A stretch of DNA of 64,000 nucleotides from Echinometra lucunter (Eukaryota > Echinodermata > Echinoidea > Camarodonta > Echinometridae). Below, piece after piece: positions 35,774-49,700 of this stretch. Each line of letters opens with the position of its first letter. The stretch's first letter is position 1. A program made the position numbers and the translations under genes. Under the pieces are notes generated by a model, which was not told the origin of the DNA, did not search any database, and saw only the letters and a program-made list of their open reading frames with translations. Location of the stretch: contig CM057151.1 of assembly GCA_029962745.1 (NCBI GenBank), positions 809,298 through 873,297 on the forward strand. Direction: 5' to 3'.

Positions 35774-38700
35774 ATCCTGTACAACTTGACATCAAAATGG
35801 ACGAAACATTTCAATTTACTTTTTTGAAGGTAGTTGACAGAAATGTTCGTTTTGTGCTTATTCGAGGGGATTTTCACGTCAGAATTTGTGAAGTAAGTTT
35901 TCGATTATTACTTTATAAGGAATGAAATTTCATGTTTGATACAAACTTTGCTATAATCATATACAATTCCCCATTTTACATTTTGATTTCTTGCTGCTTA
36001 TACAAAAATACCTTAAATTCTCAAGTGCATGAGATATTTGAAAGCACTGACGGATGTCGGCTATTTCATTTAATTCCTTTTCACTTTTCAATTATTTCAA
36101 TTACGATTTTGCACCCATTTCTCATACTATAGCACTCAAAGAGATGTGTCGATTGATTATAGATTTTAAAGCAAAACGTTTCATATCTGTTCGAGTAGTT
36201 GTTTCAAGCCTTTTATTGTTTGTAATGCCACTAGCCCACTTCCAGTATGACATTAACAAGACACATTACCACTTTCCAAACTCAAGTCTACATCCCATCA
36301 TTCGAGCATCGCTTTTATGCCTTCCTGAAAGTGTCCTGTAATAAATCAGCAATGATAACAATGTTTGATTTGATTTGATTTGATTTGATTTATTTATTTT
36401 TCTGTTTCACAGTATATACAAAACAAATATATGAATTTAGTAATCTCGTTAAGACAAAAGAAATATGATGAAATAACATAACAGAAAGAACAGATTGAGA
36501 TACTGAACAAAATGAAGTTGACCAGGCTGAGAAAAAGATAGTAAAACGGAGGGGCAAGTAGTGTGCTCTTCTTCCGGAACAAATTTCATGCATGAATACT
36601 CATCCTGGGGGTGTTTCATAAAGCTGTTCGTAAGTTACGAACGACTTTACGAACGACTGGTGATACCTTCTTGTGTGCTAATCAGATTCTTATTCATTTA
36701 CATGTTGCACAAGAAGGTATCACCAGTCGTGCGTAAAGTCTTTCGTAACTTACGAACAGCTTTATGAAATACCCCCAGGCCTGCTAAGAGATATGTTAGG
36801 CAAGACATCATGGTATTGCATTGACGTCACTATAAATGACATACATTATTTTATGGGAAATGTCACTTTTACCACTAGCTTCGTTTTGTCAAAATAGTAT
36901 ACCACGGTGCTCCCCTCATGAACGCGAGTAGACACTAGAGCAGTGGTGTAGCCACAGGGTGCTCGAAAGAAAAAAAAAGCGAAATAAGAAAGAAAGAAAG
37001 AACGAAAGAGAAATAGATAGGGAGAATGGAAAGGCAACGTGAAAACAGGCGCCTAGCCAGGGGGCGATAGGGGCGGTCGCCCCCCCCCCCCCAAAAAAAA
37101 AAAAAAAAAAAAAAAAAGCGCCACCAAATAAAAAAAAAAAAAAGAAAAAGAAAGAAAAAAGGAAGAAAAAAGCTTGAGCGAGAAAAGAAAAAGGTAAAAA
37201 AAAAAAAAAAAAACGTAAGAAGAGCGGGAGTAAGGAACAGTGACAAAGAAACATCGGAGGTTCCCTGCACTCTCCCCCCAGGGAGCGCGCTTTGCGCGCT
37301 CAGTTAGTAATTCGCACGCTTCGCGTGCTCACTCCCGCCCCCAAATGAAATCCTGGCTACGCCACTGCGTGAAAATAAAAAGAAATGCTACCCCTTCCAT
37401 TATTCATGCAGATAATTACCCCCCCCCCCCCTCCTTATTCAACGGCCTTGTTCTTTCACATTTGTTCTCCCTTGTTCCCTCTCACTATCTTGACCAATAA
37501 TACTACCCCCACTGGTCTAGACTATACATATTACTTAGCATTCAGGCAGGGAGGAAGTGAAAACCCACTCAGCGTAATATCGAATATGATGCACCATGCT
37601 TTAATATCCTATATCATCAGTGTGGCTAGTGGCATTTTGTTGTGTCATGCAGTGTTTATTAGGGTGACTGTGGGTTGGAAAATAAAAGAGCGTGTTTGTA
37701 TATTGTGTGCACTTGTTTTCCTAGAGTAGATTCTAATGGTGATCAAAGCATGCTTTCATTATCTTTATGCCAAACTCTTTCACTGCGTGCATGTCCCCTT
37801 TTTAATCCCCAAATTTTTCATTTTTAGCGTGATGGAAATTAAAGCCTTTGTTTTTAGATTGTAAGACCTTGTTGTTAATCACCTAATGGGTTTTGTTATG
37901 TAGAGACTTAATTGCCACGGTTTATACACATGAGTTGGCCGATCCCGTTTCATTTCCGTTATCATCGCCATCAAATTAGCTGCTGAAGTGGTTCAGTGTC
38001 ATAAGCGAAAGAGCTGGAGACTATATTCATCAAGTAAATGTATTTTTGTACGAACCAGACGGTCTGTATACATATATCACCCCCCCCCCCCATAATCATG
38101 TGCTTGGTGTTATCGTAAAGGTGATTCATACCGATATGTTACAAAAGTGTTTCATTAGTGGAAAAATTAAATGCAGCCTGTCACTGTCGTGTTAAAACAA
38201 CGTCCTATAACCACCTTGTTTCAAGGCCAGTTGAAACGATGAAGGATTATGACAGACCTTGAGCTGATAATCACTCATACATGCTTCTCTCACTACAAAA
38301 TATAATTATGTAAATTTACTACGGATAAAATACAGGGCTAACGTCGCTCTATTGTTACGCTGGTATAGTGTCAATTCTTTTGCAAAGGCATCAAGGAATT
38401 TTCTTGTTTCGTTTTGCTATCTCATTCCGTTATCATGATATCTCTACATCATAAAACGTATAGTCCATTGCAGGATATAAAGATGATTTGGGAGTAAGGA
38501 GAATTAACTAAACAAGAACTAAACTTATTTGAATAATTTTATCCTCGCCAACTGACCAGCCTTGAATGTAATAAATATTTACCACCATTATTTATACCTT
38601 TAACATGTTTAAAGTTAATCCGTAGAATTCGACAAAGGAATACTGAAAAATTATAATAAAAAGTGAAAAAAAAATTTAGTAACAAAAGACACTATATTGA

Positions 38701-41700
38701 CTATAGTGAGAGAGCAACCTAGCTCTATACGCACTGATACAAGCTTAAATTGATAATGACAAAGATTCTAGTTTTTACATATTAAGCACGTAGGGTAATT
38801 ATTGGACGTGCCTCGAGATGAGTTTTGATACTCTTCCTCGTCGTTCATTGGGTCTTTGGTAAAGTACTTTTACCGCAGTAAAATGAGCATTAAATTAACC
38901 CATACCCGACGCAATGAAAAATAAACGTAGACGTTTTGAAATGGAAAATGATTTCCTTAACATTAGTATTATCCGCCTCTTGTTCTTCCCGAGATTTTCA
39001 TTCATCAGATACTCAACTTTGCATCAGAATAACACTTCCAAGTAACAGAGAGATGATTTCAAAAGTTGCCCTCCATCCCCCTGCCCAAATGGGCATTGCA
39101 TTGATGCAATATATTTTAAGAATTGACTTTCGAGTGTCTCAATTTCGTAGCGAACCAAATTCCTAAGTGTAATAGAGTTGCATTATTATGAGTCAAAGTT
39201 AACTGACGATTTCTGGCAATGTTGAATATTACTTTGTCACATTATATTTCAGTATCTATATTAATTATTCTGTTGTAATTTAAAAGTTTTGCAGTTTTTC
39301 AAACCCTACCTGCGAATTGGTGAACAAGGTTATAGAGATGAGATTTAATTTCTTAAAAAGCTTTCATGCATGTGTTAAGTTAACAAAATTTTGTTCATCT
39401 TTAAGCCTCTGGCGAAGATCCACGCTTCATCACGACCAATACACAATCTATGATTCGAACCATAGAGGGAAACAGTGTCCTTCTTCACTGTGAGATTGCC
39501 AATTTGGGAACACGAAAGAGATTTTGGTACAAGTTCGAATTCGGTAATCGTATGTCTATCGTTCCAATCATAATATTTCTTTATTCGTTGATTTAAAAAA
39601 AAATCTATATAGTCTTATTGACTATACGGTTAAAACATCGGGATTCTACTTACGTAGCAATTGCTAAAATTGTCATAGCAATGTTTGCAAAGAAACTTGC
39701 AATGTAAATGAAATTGTGATGTTTTGACTGTAGTGTAAATGAGCTTTCTATATGTACATGTACATGTCAGCATGTCACGTATTGATTCTTCTCTGCTTTA
39801 TTGTGATTTTTGTTAACTACGATAATTTCACTTGAATCATCTTTCTCTATCGTTTAAGCCTTATAACTGAATGTTTACTACAGTCTCGAGGAAGAGATTT
39901 TGCTTTAATGCGACCTTTTCTTCCTTTTCTTTCCCTCTGGCCTTCGAGGCGATCATAATGCATTACGAGAAAAGCTATATGGCGATGGCACAGGTCAGTA
40001 TCTTAAAGAAGATTCTAGTTTCATCATCATCATCATCATCTCGCTTTCCTGATCGCCAACATTTAGATGCGGGTGAAGAACGTAGAATACATCTTGCTTC
40101 TTTCTTTCATCTACATCATCATTTCATCAAGCTTTGAATATCATATTTCAGTGTGTTCTGACATACATGATTGTTTTTGTAGTTACAACTTTTTTTCTCG
40201 TCTTGCCTCATCATGTGGTTGTTTGAATTCATGCATTTTGGCATGCAACTTGATTGATTTTTGGATCTTGTAAAAGTCATATTGTGATGAGGATGTGCTT
40301 GCTTTCCATGTAGCAGTGAGCATGATTTTGAATGTACAAATTTCGAATTGATGTTATTAATATTGCAGAAGTACATCCATATTCAACTTTATATCCATGT
40401 AGTGAAATAACCATAATAATCAATTTACACTAAGTTAATAATCTTAATATTTACCATTCTGTATGGTTGATGTGCAGTGCTCTTAGGTGAACCATCGAGA
40501 GTCAATGTCTTAAGAAGAGTCATTTCTAGCTCTCGATAAATTTCTTTCAGGCCTAATATTCTAGGCTTTGATACAAACATCTTTCTACGTTCTCTCACTA
40601 TTTTGTTAGAATTTTTTTAAAATACCCAACATATTGAATAAAACAAATTAAATAAACACTGCTATTCGTATTGTGTTATTAGTGTACAACCTTTTGTCAT
40701 TATTGGCAACTAAGTCTCGTGAGAATAACTTATCTTATTCCTAGCCGTCTATATGATACGTGAAAATAAGTGGCTAATGACAGTGGCTCCAATGGACGCC
40801 ATTCCGTATCAACACTTATTCTTTGGTGTTGGTAGAACAACTTTCTCTGCGATCTAAACCGATATGAATAATTACAAGTCCAAGAAGAACTTAGCAAAAT
40901 CATGCACTTTATTTATATTGTGTTATTATCTAGAATGTAGAAGTTTTCATTGTAGAAGGTCCCGCTCCGTCCCTGGCTAACAAATAATATTCGATTTCAC
41001 TGTGATTAAAGATATTTTCTTGGAGCCAAAGTGACTTAATGGATAGGCTGCATTTTTTTCCTTGAATGACCAAGGAGTTACACACATGTTCTTGAAATGA
41101 TATGAGTAACTCAAGTCAGTGTGAAATATCCTAGTCACAAACCATAGACTGACTCTTATTAAAATTAACCTGCCTTTTAAATGTAATAAGTCTCAACCTT
41201 CGGACAAGAAATAGAATAAGGGTCATTAAATACAAGACGCAAAACTTTTATAGTTACAGATCGTAGTAAGCAATTGTATTGCTTAAGATGATTTCAATTG
41301 GTTGGAAAATAAACAGGATCTATCTAACAAGTAGGTACAACAGATTTGGACATGATCATCAGGCAAAAATATGGTTCATATTATTTAATTATTAGTTTTA
41401 TTTCCATTTGTTTAACTTATTTCTATACATAAGAATAAAGTTAATGAACGATGTCTTTGTTCTAATGAGTGAAGTTTATATGCTGGTTCATGAACTGCAT
41501 GTTTATATTTCATCCTAAATACCATGATAAAAATGCATGATTATGAAACCATATTTGTCATGAAGTCGTTTCTATCATATTGCCTGCAACCGCATCACAT
41601 CGTTTTGAACAAGAAAATGCGAGTCTCCTCTATTTTTCAAAATAGTAATGAATGTAATTACTTAAATAATTACATTATTAAAGAATTTCATCGATACCAT

Positions 41701-44700
41701 AATAGTATTGTCAACGTTTTATGACAACTGTTTTCCACAGAAGACTACATTTTATAACCATGTTATAAAAACTTTAGAATTCAGGTCCGATCAGCATGAT
41801 ACGAAGAAAAAAAAAATGCATGGTTGTGCATATACTATTTTTATTCGATCGAAAGCTCTCCATCAATTTACTACATACAGATATCTGTATGTAGCTGAGC
41901 CGGGGTAATATATTGGAGCGCATTGAGCACCTTGTTTGGTGGATACGTGCGCTATACAAATATCCAATATTATCATTATTGTTATTATCTCGAATTTTTT
42001 GAACAAAAATTGTTGATGCGTCCTTAGCATATCAGTTATTCATAATCTAAACTTGTGTATCAAAACTTTACTCATCTATACAGACTGAGGTTTTTTTTCC
42101 AACTCAACATAGATGTGTTGTTCAATGTGTTTTCATTGTCATCCATTTCAAACATATTTCTTGATGTCTCTAGTTTTTGCTGTGTTGTTGTGCATTGATG
42201 ATGTATTAAAAATAAGTGATCTTGCATTACTAGACCATAGAACGGCGGACCAAAAAAAGAGTGATGTTCCTGAGTGTTGCATCTCTCGTCATTTCTATGG
42301 CGACCGATCAGCGACTTTTATTATGACTGATAACAATCTTAATCGTGTTCTCAAGAATTTCCTTTTCTTCTTTCAACTTATCGCCTTTCTATGACAGACC
42401 AAGTCCTCACTGCTGAAGAACAGATTGTGAATCGATCGGGATATCATTATCTGAACATCACTAAGAACTCCTACAATCTTTGGTTTCCGAATGTAACCAG
42501 GGTTAACGCTGGGGACTATGTCTGTGGCTTCAAAACCAAGACGGGAGAAGAAACGCTGAACTTTAGACTCGATGTCTCATGTAAGTCAAGTGCCTATCTC
42601 TGATCGGGTCCTTTTTGAGGGAAACTAGATCGATCAAACATTAAAAGAAATAGCAGTTACATGGATTCATGGGTATTGTTTTCCATGTAAGCTGTATACA
42701 TGTATATGTAAGTAACTGTTCTGTTATATTTCATGCAAATCCCTAATTGATCATTTTTTACACAGAGCTCTGATACATCATTATCATCATTATTATAGTA
42801 ACTATATCAAGGTCAACAATAACTCATAAACACACCGGCAGACACGATAGCCGGTTTCATTAAAACTCAAGGTTGAATTATCATACTGTTTTATTTTATC
42901 GTATTGAAAGTGGTAATCGTTCGAAGGAATATACTCAGCGGTATGGGTATATGATAATGAGATGTAACAACAGGTGAGAAAACCTCCGATCTGTATTATA
43001 ACATCCGGTGAATAATTGGAAGATTAATAGTGGAAATTAACAAAGTACTTTGTGCATGGCGCCATGCAGACGTTACGCTGAATGCATTTAATTTCGATTA
43101 TATAAGTAGTAAAGTCTGTAAGCATGATCATCATGGTAGAGTATTTAGGAGAGAAAGAGAGAGAGAGAGTGAGAGAGAGAGAAAGGAGAGGTGGAGGGAG
43201 AGAAAGGGGAAGAAGGGAGAGAGAGAGAGAGAGAGGAAGGAAGAGATAGAGAAATGGAGGGAGGGGAGTGGGAGAGAGAGAGAGGGGGGAGATTGGGAGA
43301 AAGCTGTCAAAACGGTTTTTTTTAAATCATAAGGTTGTTGAACATATGAACCTACCAACTGTTTTAAAAAAAAATCCCCATTTGTTTTACAAACAAATCT
43401 TTTAAAACAACAGTTGGTAGGTTCATATGTTAAACAACCCAATGATTTGTTTAATAACCGTTCTAATAGTGTGTATAGAAAGAGAGATCATATTAGATTT
43501 AAATATATATATATATCTCTGGAGGAATGGGATAGATAATTACCGACAGGGAGAGGGAAAGAGAGAGAAGTGTGGGTTAAAAACGGGTGTGTACCAAATC
43601 GTAGGAAGCTCGGTAGAGAAATTTGGGTTTAAAAACGGGTTTGTACCAAATCGTAGGAAGCTCGGTAGAGAAATTTGGGTTTGAAAAGTGGTTTGTACCG
43701 AATCGTAGGAAGCTCGGTAGAGAAATTTGGGTTTGAAAAGTGGTTTGTACCGAATCGTAGGAAGCTCGGTAGAGAAATTTGGGTTTAAAAAATGGTTTGT
43801 ACCGAATCGTAGGAAGCTCGGTAGAGAAATTTGGGTTTGAAAAGTGGTTTGTACCGAATCGTAGGAAGCTAGGTAGAGAAATTTGGGTTTGAAAACTGGT
43901 TTGTACCAAATCGTAGGAAGCTAGGTAGAGAAATTTGGGTTTAAAAACGGGTTTGTACCAAATCGTAGGAAGCTCGGTAGAGAAATTTGGGTTTGAAAAC
44001 GAGTTTGTACCAAATCGTAGGAAGCTCGGTAGAGAAATTTGGGTTCGAAAACGGGTTTGTACCAAATCGTAGGAAGCTCGGTAGAGAAATTTAGGTTTGA
44101 AAACGGGTTTGTACCGAGTCGTGGGAAGCTAGGTAGAGAAATTTGGGTTTGAAAACAGGTTTGTACCGAGTCCGTAGGAAGCTAGGTAGAGAAAAGGTAA
44201 ATTACTCATGATAAAATTTTCTTGCATCGAAACCCAAAATGACATTGCCTTTAATTGTAAAGGTCTATCTACCATTATTGTTATCACTAGTAGTCAGATG
44301 ATTATTATATAGATGCGTGTTCTTCCTTAGAGTCATATTTTTGTTTCATGATAACATTTTTTACATCAAACCCAAAAGGCCTATCTACCATTGGCATGTT
44401 AGTCAGATGATTATAGGATGCGTGTTCTTTCTTAAAATCATATTTTTCTTTCATGATACATTTGCATGCATTGAACTCCAAAATCTATCTTTCTTAAAAT
44501 AGTATTTTTGTTTCATTTTCTATAATTGCTTTGTTGTCATTATCATTATTACTTGATGTTTGTTAATTTCTTTAATTCCAGTTTTCTTGATTATACTTCT
44601 TTCCTTTTTCATGTGTATAACTATTGTGCTCCAATGGTGCCTCTTCAGGCAGATTATTTTGCGCGCTATGTAAATATAATTATTATCATTATTATTATTT

Positions 44701-46712
44701 TTATTATTATTATCTACCACAGGCTCCCGATCGTTCTGTTCAGATCATAATCACAATTTGTTTTGTTTGTTTTGTTTTGTTTTATTATGATTTGTGTGTG
44801 TGCGTGTATGTATTTCTGTAATTAAAGATGCGCCAGAAATTAAGGAGATTCTACCAAGAGGGGCTCCATTCCGGACCAAGGAGCAGCCTAGCACTGTCTT
44901 CGTGAATGAGACGGACAATATCACTCTCTATTGTCACGTATCTGCTTATCCCCTACCCTACACCACATGGCAAAAAGATGAGGCACCAGGGCTAGGAATC
45001 TGTGCAAGTACGTAAATTATCAATAACGACATCACAGGGACAAAGGGCTAAAATACTTACAATAGTATACCTGCAGGGGATGGTTAGCAGATGATTTTCT
45101 TTGAGCATTGATGTTGTTTTTGTTGGTCGTGGTGGTGGTGGTGGAGTTTTTTGAATGAAATCAAGAATGTTAAAAAAATTAAAAACATCTAAAGAGCCCT
45201 TATTTCATTTTATTTTTATCCCTGTAATATTAGGGTGTTGACTTAGGATTCATTTTTGTCTACCATGTTAATTAAGAATCTGATTCATCCATTTATCCAG
45301 TCATAATAACAAAGTAATATAAAAATGTATGCGTTGACTACTTGCAACATAAAGAATTTTCCTGTCTGGTTGGATGGCCGCGACTTACATTTTCGTATTA
45401 CCTTAAGACTCCTTTGTTACTTTGAATCATCTTCTTAAATTCCTAGATAAGAGTTTGCCGCTGATACGAGTTACGCCTAGTCAGAGTGGAGACTACACCT
45501 GTACCAGTGAGAATATACTGAGCATTGTTAGGAAGACAATAAACCTTGTAGTTCAGTGTAAGTACTCTTTATCACAGTTTTCTGTCATGATGGGAATTAC
45601 TGAAAAATACTATCCACTAAACAACGATAAACAACCCTACCCTGAGAGGGGTCCATAGAGTCAATAAAATCTTATCTTATCTTATCTTATCTTATCTTAT
45701 CTTATCTTATCTTATCTTATCTTATCTTATCTTATGAAATAGAAATGGATATCAATCATATTATGAATATCACCACAGTTTTCGAAATGATGTCATGTTT
45801 AGGAAATTTGGAAACACGTATGTCATTGAGTTAATTTTTTGGTTGTAGATGCTCCTCAAGTGAGTGCAGAGATAACAGACCTACGAGGAGCCAGGGGCAA
45901 GTATCTCTTGTTGAAATGCCACGTGAACGCGATCCCACAAGCTCGCATACACTGGGAGAAGGACGGAGAGAGGATACCGTCACAAGGTTTAAACTAGTAA
46001 GCTATCATGTCTATCTTAGTTAGTCATTATGTGTTTGATATATTTCTGAAGCATCCCTCCCCCCCTTTCCCCGAAAGAACACAGACGTCAAATCCGAAGT
46101 TAATGAATGTCACTAGAAGGGTGCAAAATGAAGAAAAATCCTGTTGATAAAGTTCGAATGTCCTTTTATATAGGAAAATCGCTAAATCAGGAATTTTCTA
46201 TTTTTCCATTTGAAAAAAATTGTCGGATGACTTTTCGACAAATTTTTGCGTGAGCCCTCTTATTGAGAGTGGTCAAGGGCCATCCTAGACTGGGTGCAGT
46301 CACCTTAAATATTTATAAAATATGTTTATTGTAGCCATTTCTCTAAGGTAAATAAAAAAAAAAGGGAAATACAGTGTAACAGATTCAGTGAAAGAAAAAG
46401 AAAAAGAAGTATCTGGTCAATGAAAATATTCTGAATCATTGCAGACTGTTATCAAAAGGAGGAATAATATTTCCTGATCGATGCCGCTCCTTTTATAACT
46501 CCAACTTGAAGTATACTGCAGTTAATTTGGGACAGGAGTATAATATAAATGATATTATCAAGTATAGTCATCCTAACTTGTTTGATTATTTTTGTATCTC
46601 CAAGTTTTGTCATCATATCTCTTAACCCGGCGACTGATTACGGCACCTACGCCTGTGTTGCAACCAACCTTCTAGGTTCTAATCGTGCACACATCAACGT
46701 GACTGGTAAGTC

Positions 46713-46755
<43 letters not shown>

Positions 46756-49700
46756 GATATTCATGATTACATTTCAGGGAACTAAATAAGTGCTCCAATG
46801 ATCCGGATTGCAGTTATTCCGCTATATTCGCTTATATACTTTCCATTTTTATTTCAGCTGAGCTATTATTTGAATGTTTATCGGGGGGGGGGGGGGAGGG
46901 GGAAGTCTACGTCAAGCATTTAACAGAGCTTACGACGTTCCATTCATGTATATAATTTTGTATGATGTATACCATGCATTGTAACTGATGATGATGAAGT
47001 ATATGTAGGCATATATGATTAAATACATCAATCAATGAATCAGTTTCATAAATTATTTAAGAATATTCTTCATCAAGCACTAATATTGACGCTGATACTG
47101 CATTGATGGTTGGTTCAGATTGCTTTCTCAGTCTAAATCCCCAAAGCGTAGACACCCATGGAGATGTCAAACAACAAAGATGAAATTATTTTCATGAATT
47201 GGAACAAAGAATTAGCCTTCGGTATTAAACTTTGGCCTGTTTTCTTCAAAATTTGAATTTGAATTTGAATTCTTTGTTCTTTTCCTTACCAGCAGAGTCC
47301 TTATGCTGGCGCAAAAAGTTTTAAAAAGTTTGACCTATATCTGTATATAGTTACCCAAAGTGATCCCTTTTTGATGAAAAATAGTAGCAAGAGAAGCATG
47401 TCATGCTTGTCACTTTTGAATGAAAAGGAAAAAAACCCGAACAGAACAAAAAAACTTTATTGCGCTCTCTAACACTAGGTCGATAAAGCGCAACCACCAT
47501 AATAGTCTTAAGTTCTTATCGTTTGGTTTGAGGATCAAAGGAAATAAAGCCTTCTGACTCCAAGCAGATGATAAGGCCTGTCTTATCATTCTTGACAAGT
47601 ATTGCCATTCCATTGCATATGCAGTAATATAAGTTCTTTTTTTTCTGTTGTAACAGCGCTTTCATCCGTCATTCCGTAAAAGCGCTTAACAAGAATTAAT
47701 TATCATTATTATTATCATTATTATTATTATAATTATCATCATCATTATTATTATTATTATCATTATTCGTTTCCTTCACTTTTGATAGGTCTCCCGATGA
47801 AACCGGTGGTGATAAGTGACCCAACAGGAACCAGGAAACACATCTACCTGTTACAATGGAGGACTAGTGTGGAACGACAAGATGCAATCACAGAACAGTT
47901 ATCTGTAGATGCTTATGATATTTCATACCGGAAAGTAGTGACTCAGGTACGATTTTGAAAAATATCATACATTAAGGATGAAACTGAGCGATGGAAGGAA
48001 ACAAGAAATTTCATAATCAAATGAGATATTTAGCGGTCAAAATGGTGTGATCGAGATCATCAAGTACTTGGGAATATAACATGAATCAATACTAAAAGAA
48101 AATACAGATATTCGATCCATTACTCAGTGCATTGTTGTATAATTATATGGCTTATATAGTGATGTTACCTATGGGAACCGGGTGGTCCAAGCATTAAGTC
48201 AATGGGAGTTTGAGAATTCAGTAAAAGTCAGCAGTTAAAATTAGGTCTACTCGCAATTTGTTAATTTCTCTACAACAGTCAATGACCAACTTAAAAAACC
48301 CCAACTTTTTATTTATTAAAAAACATTAGAACTAAGCGCAGTTAAATTTGACTTGGAATGGAGTCAGATGGGAGTCAACTCTATTCAAAGTTAAAGTGAC
48401 TCGGATTTCCGAATTGATTTGTCTCGGAATGGAGTTACTTGACTCGAATTTAGTCGATTCTGAGTTGACGTCACACCAATCCGAGTCAAATTAATTCGGA
48501 GATCTGAGTCACTTTAACTCGGAATAGAGTTGACTCCCAGCTGCCGCCATTCCGAGTCAAATTTGACCCCGCAGAAAAAAAGAGTGTACGACTCTTAATC
48601 TACAGGTACTTCCTGGAGGCTTGAAGAGGGTGAGATACGACCCTCCGGAGTCCATGCGTGAGACTTACCGTTCTAAAGGATGGCAAGAATATCATTCATT
48701 CGTCTTAAGAGATCTGTCTCCAAACAGCACCTATGAAGGAACCTTGTGTCCTCGTAACCAATATGGCAAAGGAGAATGTACCAACTTTGCTTTCAAGACT
48801 TCGTATGGTTCGTAGCTTTCAAAACGACTAACTCCACCCCCCCCCCCCCAACACACACACACACACATAACTGCCCGAACGGACAACTACTATGCCCAGA
48901 GACCATTACTTCAGACAACTGCCTCTCAAAGATTATTACCGAGAGAACTCTCAACAGGTAAAAAGATTGTGGGTAGTCATAATAGGGAGAGATCTCCGGG
49001 GTTACCGTCCAAGGGGATAGTTGTAAATAACTTGGTTTTCCAGGGGAACAGTTTTCACACGACCGTTACATGTGTGGTTTCGAAGCATCAATGCTATAAT
49101 GATCAGGTCATGTGCATGAGCATACTCATTTTTTTCGAAACCTCAAGAGAGCCACGGGCATCGCTAGAGGGGAGGTGTGAGGATGTGACCCCCGTAAACT
49201 TTCTGTCGGCAAATAAAGAAAGGAAAGGGGAAAAGAAAGGGAAGAGAATACATACAGTGAAGCTGCCACAGCAGGCAGCATTGTATGGCCTGCACTGTGT
49301 CCCGTAATTCAGTTGAAGGAATATTTGCAGCAAAGAATTCTTTCGTCTAACTCCTAATAGGCTAATCTAATATTTAATTCAATAAAGAAAATTGCGATTT
49401 GATACATCATCCCGCATCCATACAAGGTTTAAACAAAACAGTCAAGTTTATACCACTGCAACTCAACAAGGTGACTATCATGATATATCATATCATGTAT
49501 ATAGGCCTTAAGTGTATTTTTAAGATGCAATAACACTTCTACCGTAACAAAGGTGTGTGTGTATTTTTTTTTTTTTTTTTTGGGGGGGGGTCTTTTGCTT
49601 TTATTTTATTTTTCATTTTTTGCTTCGCTCGTTTCGAAAAAAAAAAACAACAACACAGGATTGTTAAAAAAAACCTAGCAAGAAGCGTCAGTTCCCCTAA

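Larger units (their letters stand above)
34899..39405 (+). other. Intron 2 of the Ig/FN3 gene (coding introns numbered from the start codon)
   Basis: 4.5 kb between the linker exon and Ig1. It holds a (GATA)n/(GA)n tract (35702-35770), a minus-oriented retroposon tail (36364-36420), a foldback element (36604-36779), a TIR element (36941-37367) and poly-C runs near 37421 and 38081. No extra coding exon was recognised. Confidence 0.7.
42581..44827 (+). other. Intron 4 of the Ig/FN3 gene
   Basis: It holds a GA-rich tract (43150-43290), a hairpin element (43331-43440) and a 52-bp minisatellite (43571-44195). It ends at an AATTAAAG acceptor with no classical pyrimidine tract directly before it; a T-rich stretch lies 30-60 bases upstream. 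Confidence 0.7.

Noticed and set aside
36916..37270. Phe-rich 111-112-codon minus-strand ORFs
   Set aside because: Products of A- and C-runs inside a repeat element.
43577..44065. 162-codon minus-strand ORF as a gene
   Set aside because: It is a translation of the 52-bp tandem repeat, with no splice sites, start context or domain.
43571..44195. CRISPR-like array
   Set aside because: Tandem units without unique spacers in eukaryotic intron DNA; an ordinary minisatellite.
44520..44821. Several 60-75-codon ORFs on both strands
   Set aside because: AT-rich intron sequence without coding features.
45981..45990. Donor at CAAG|GTTTAA for the Ig3 first-half exon
   Set aside because: It breaks the phase with the next exon; TA|GTAAGC at 45996 restores it and has the better consensus.
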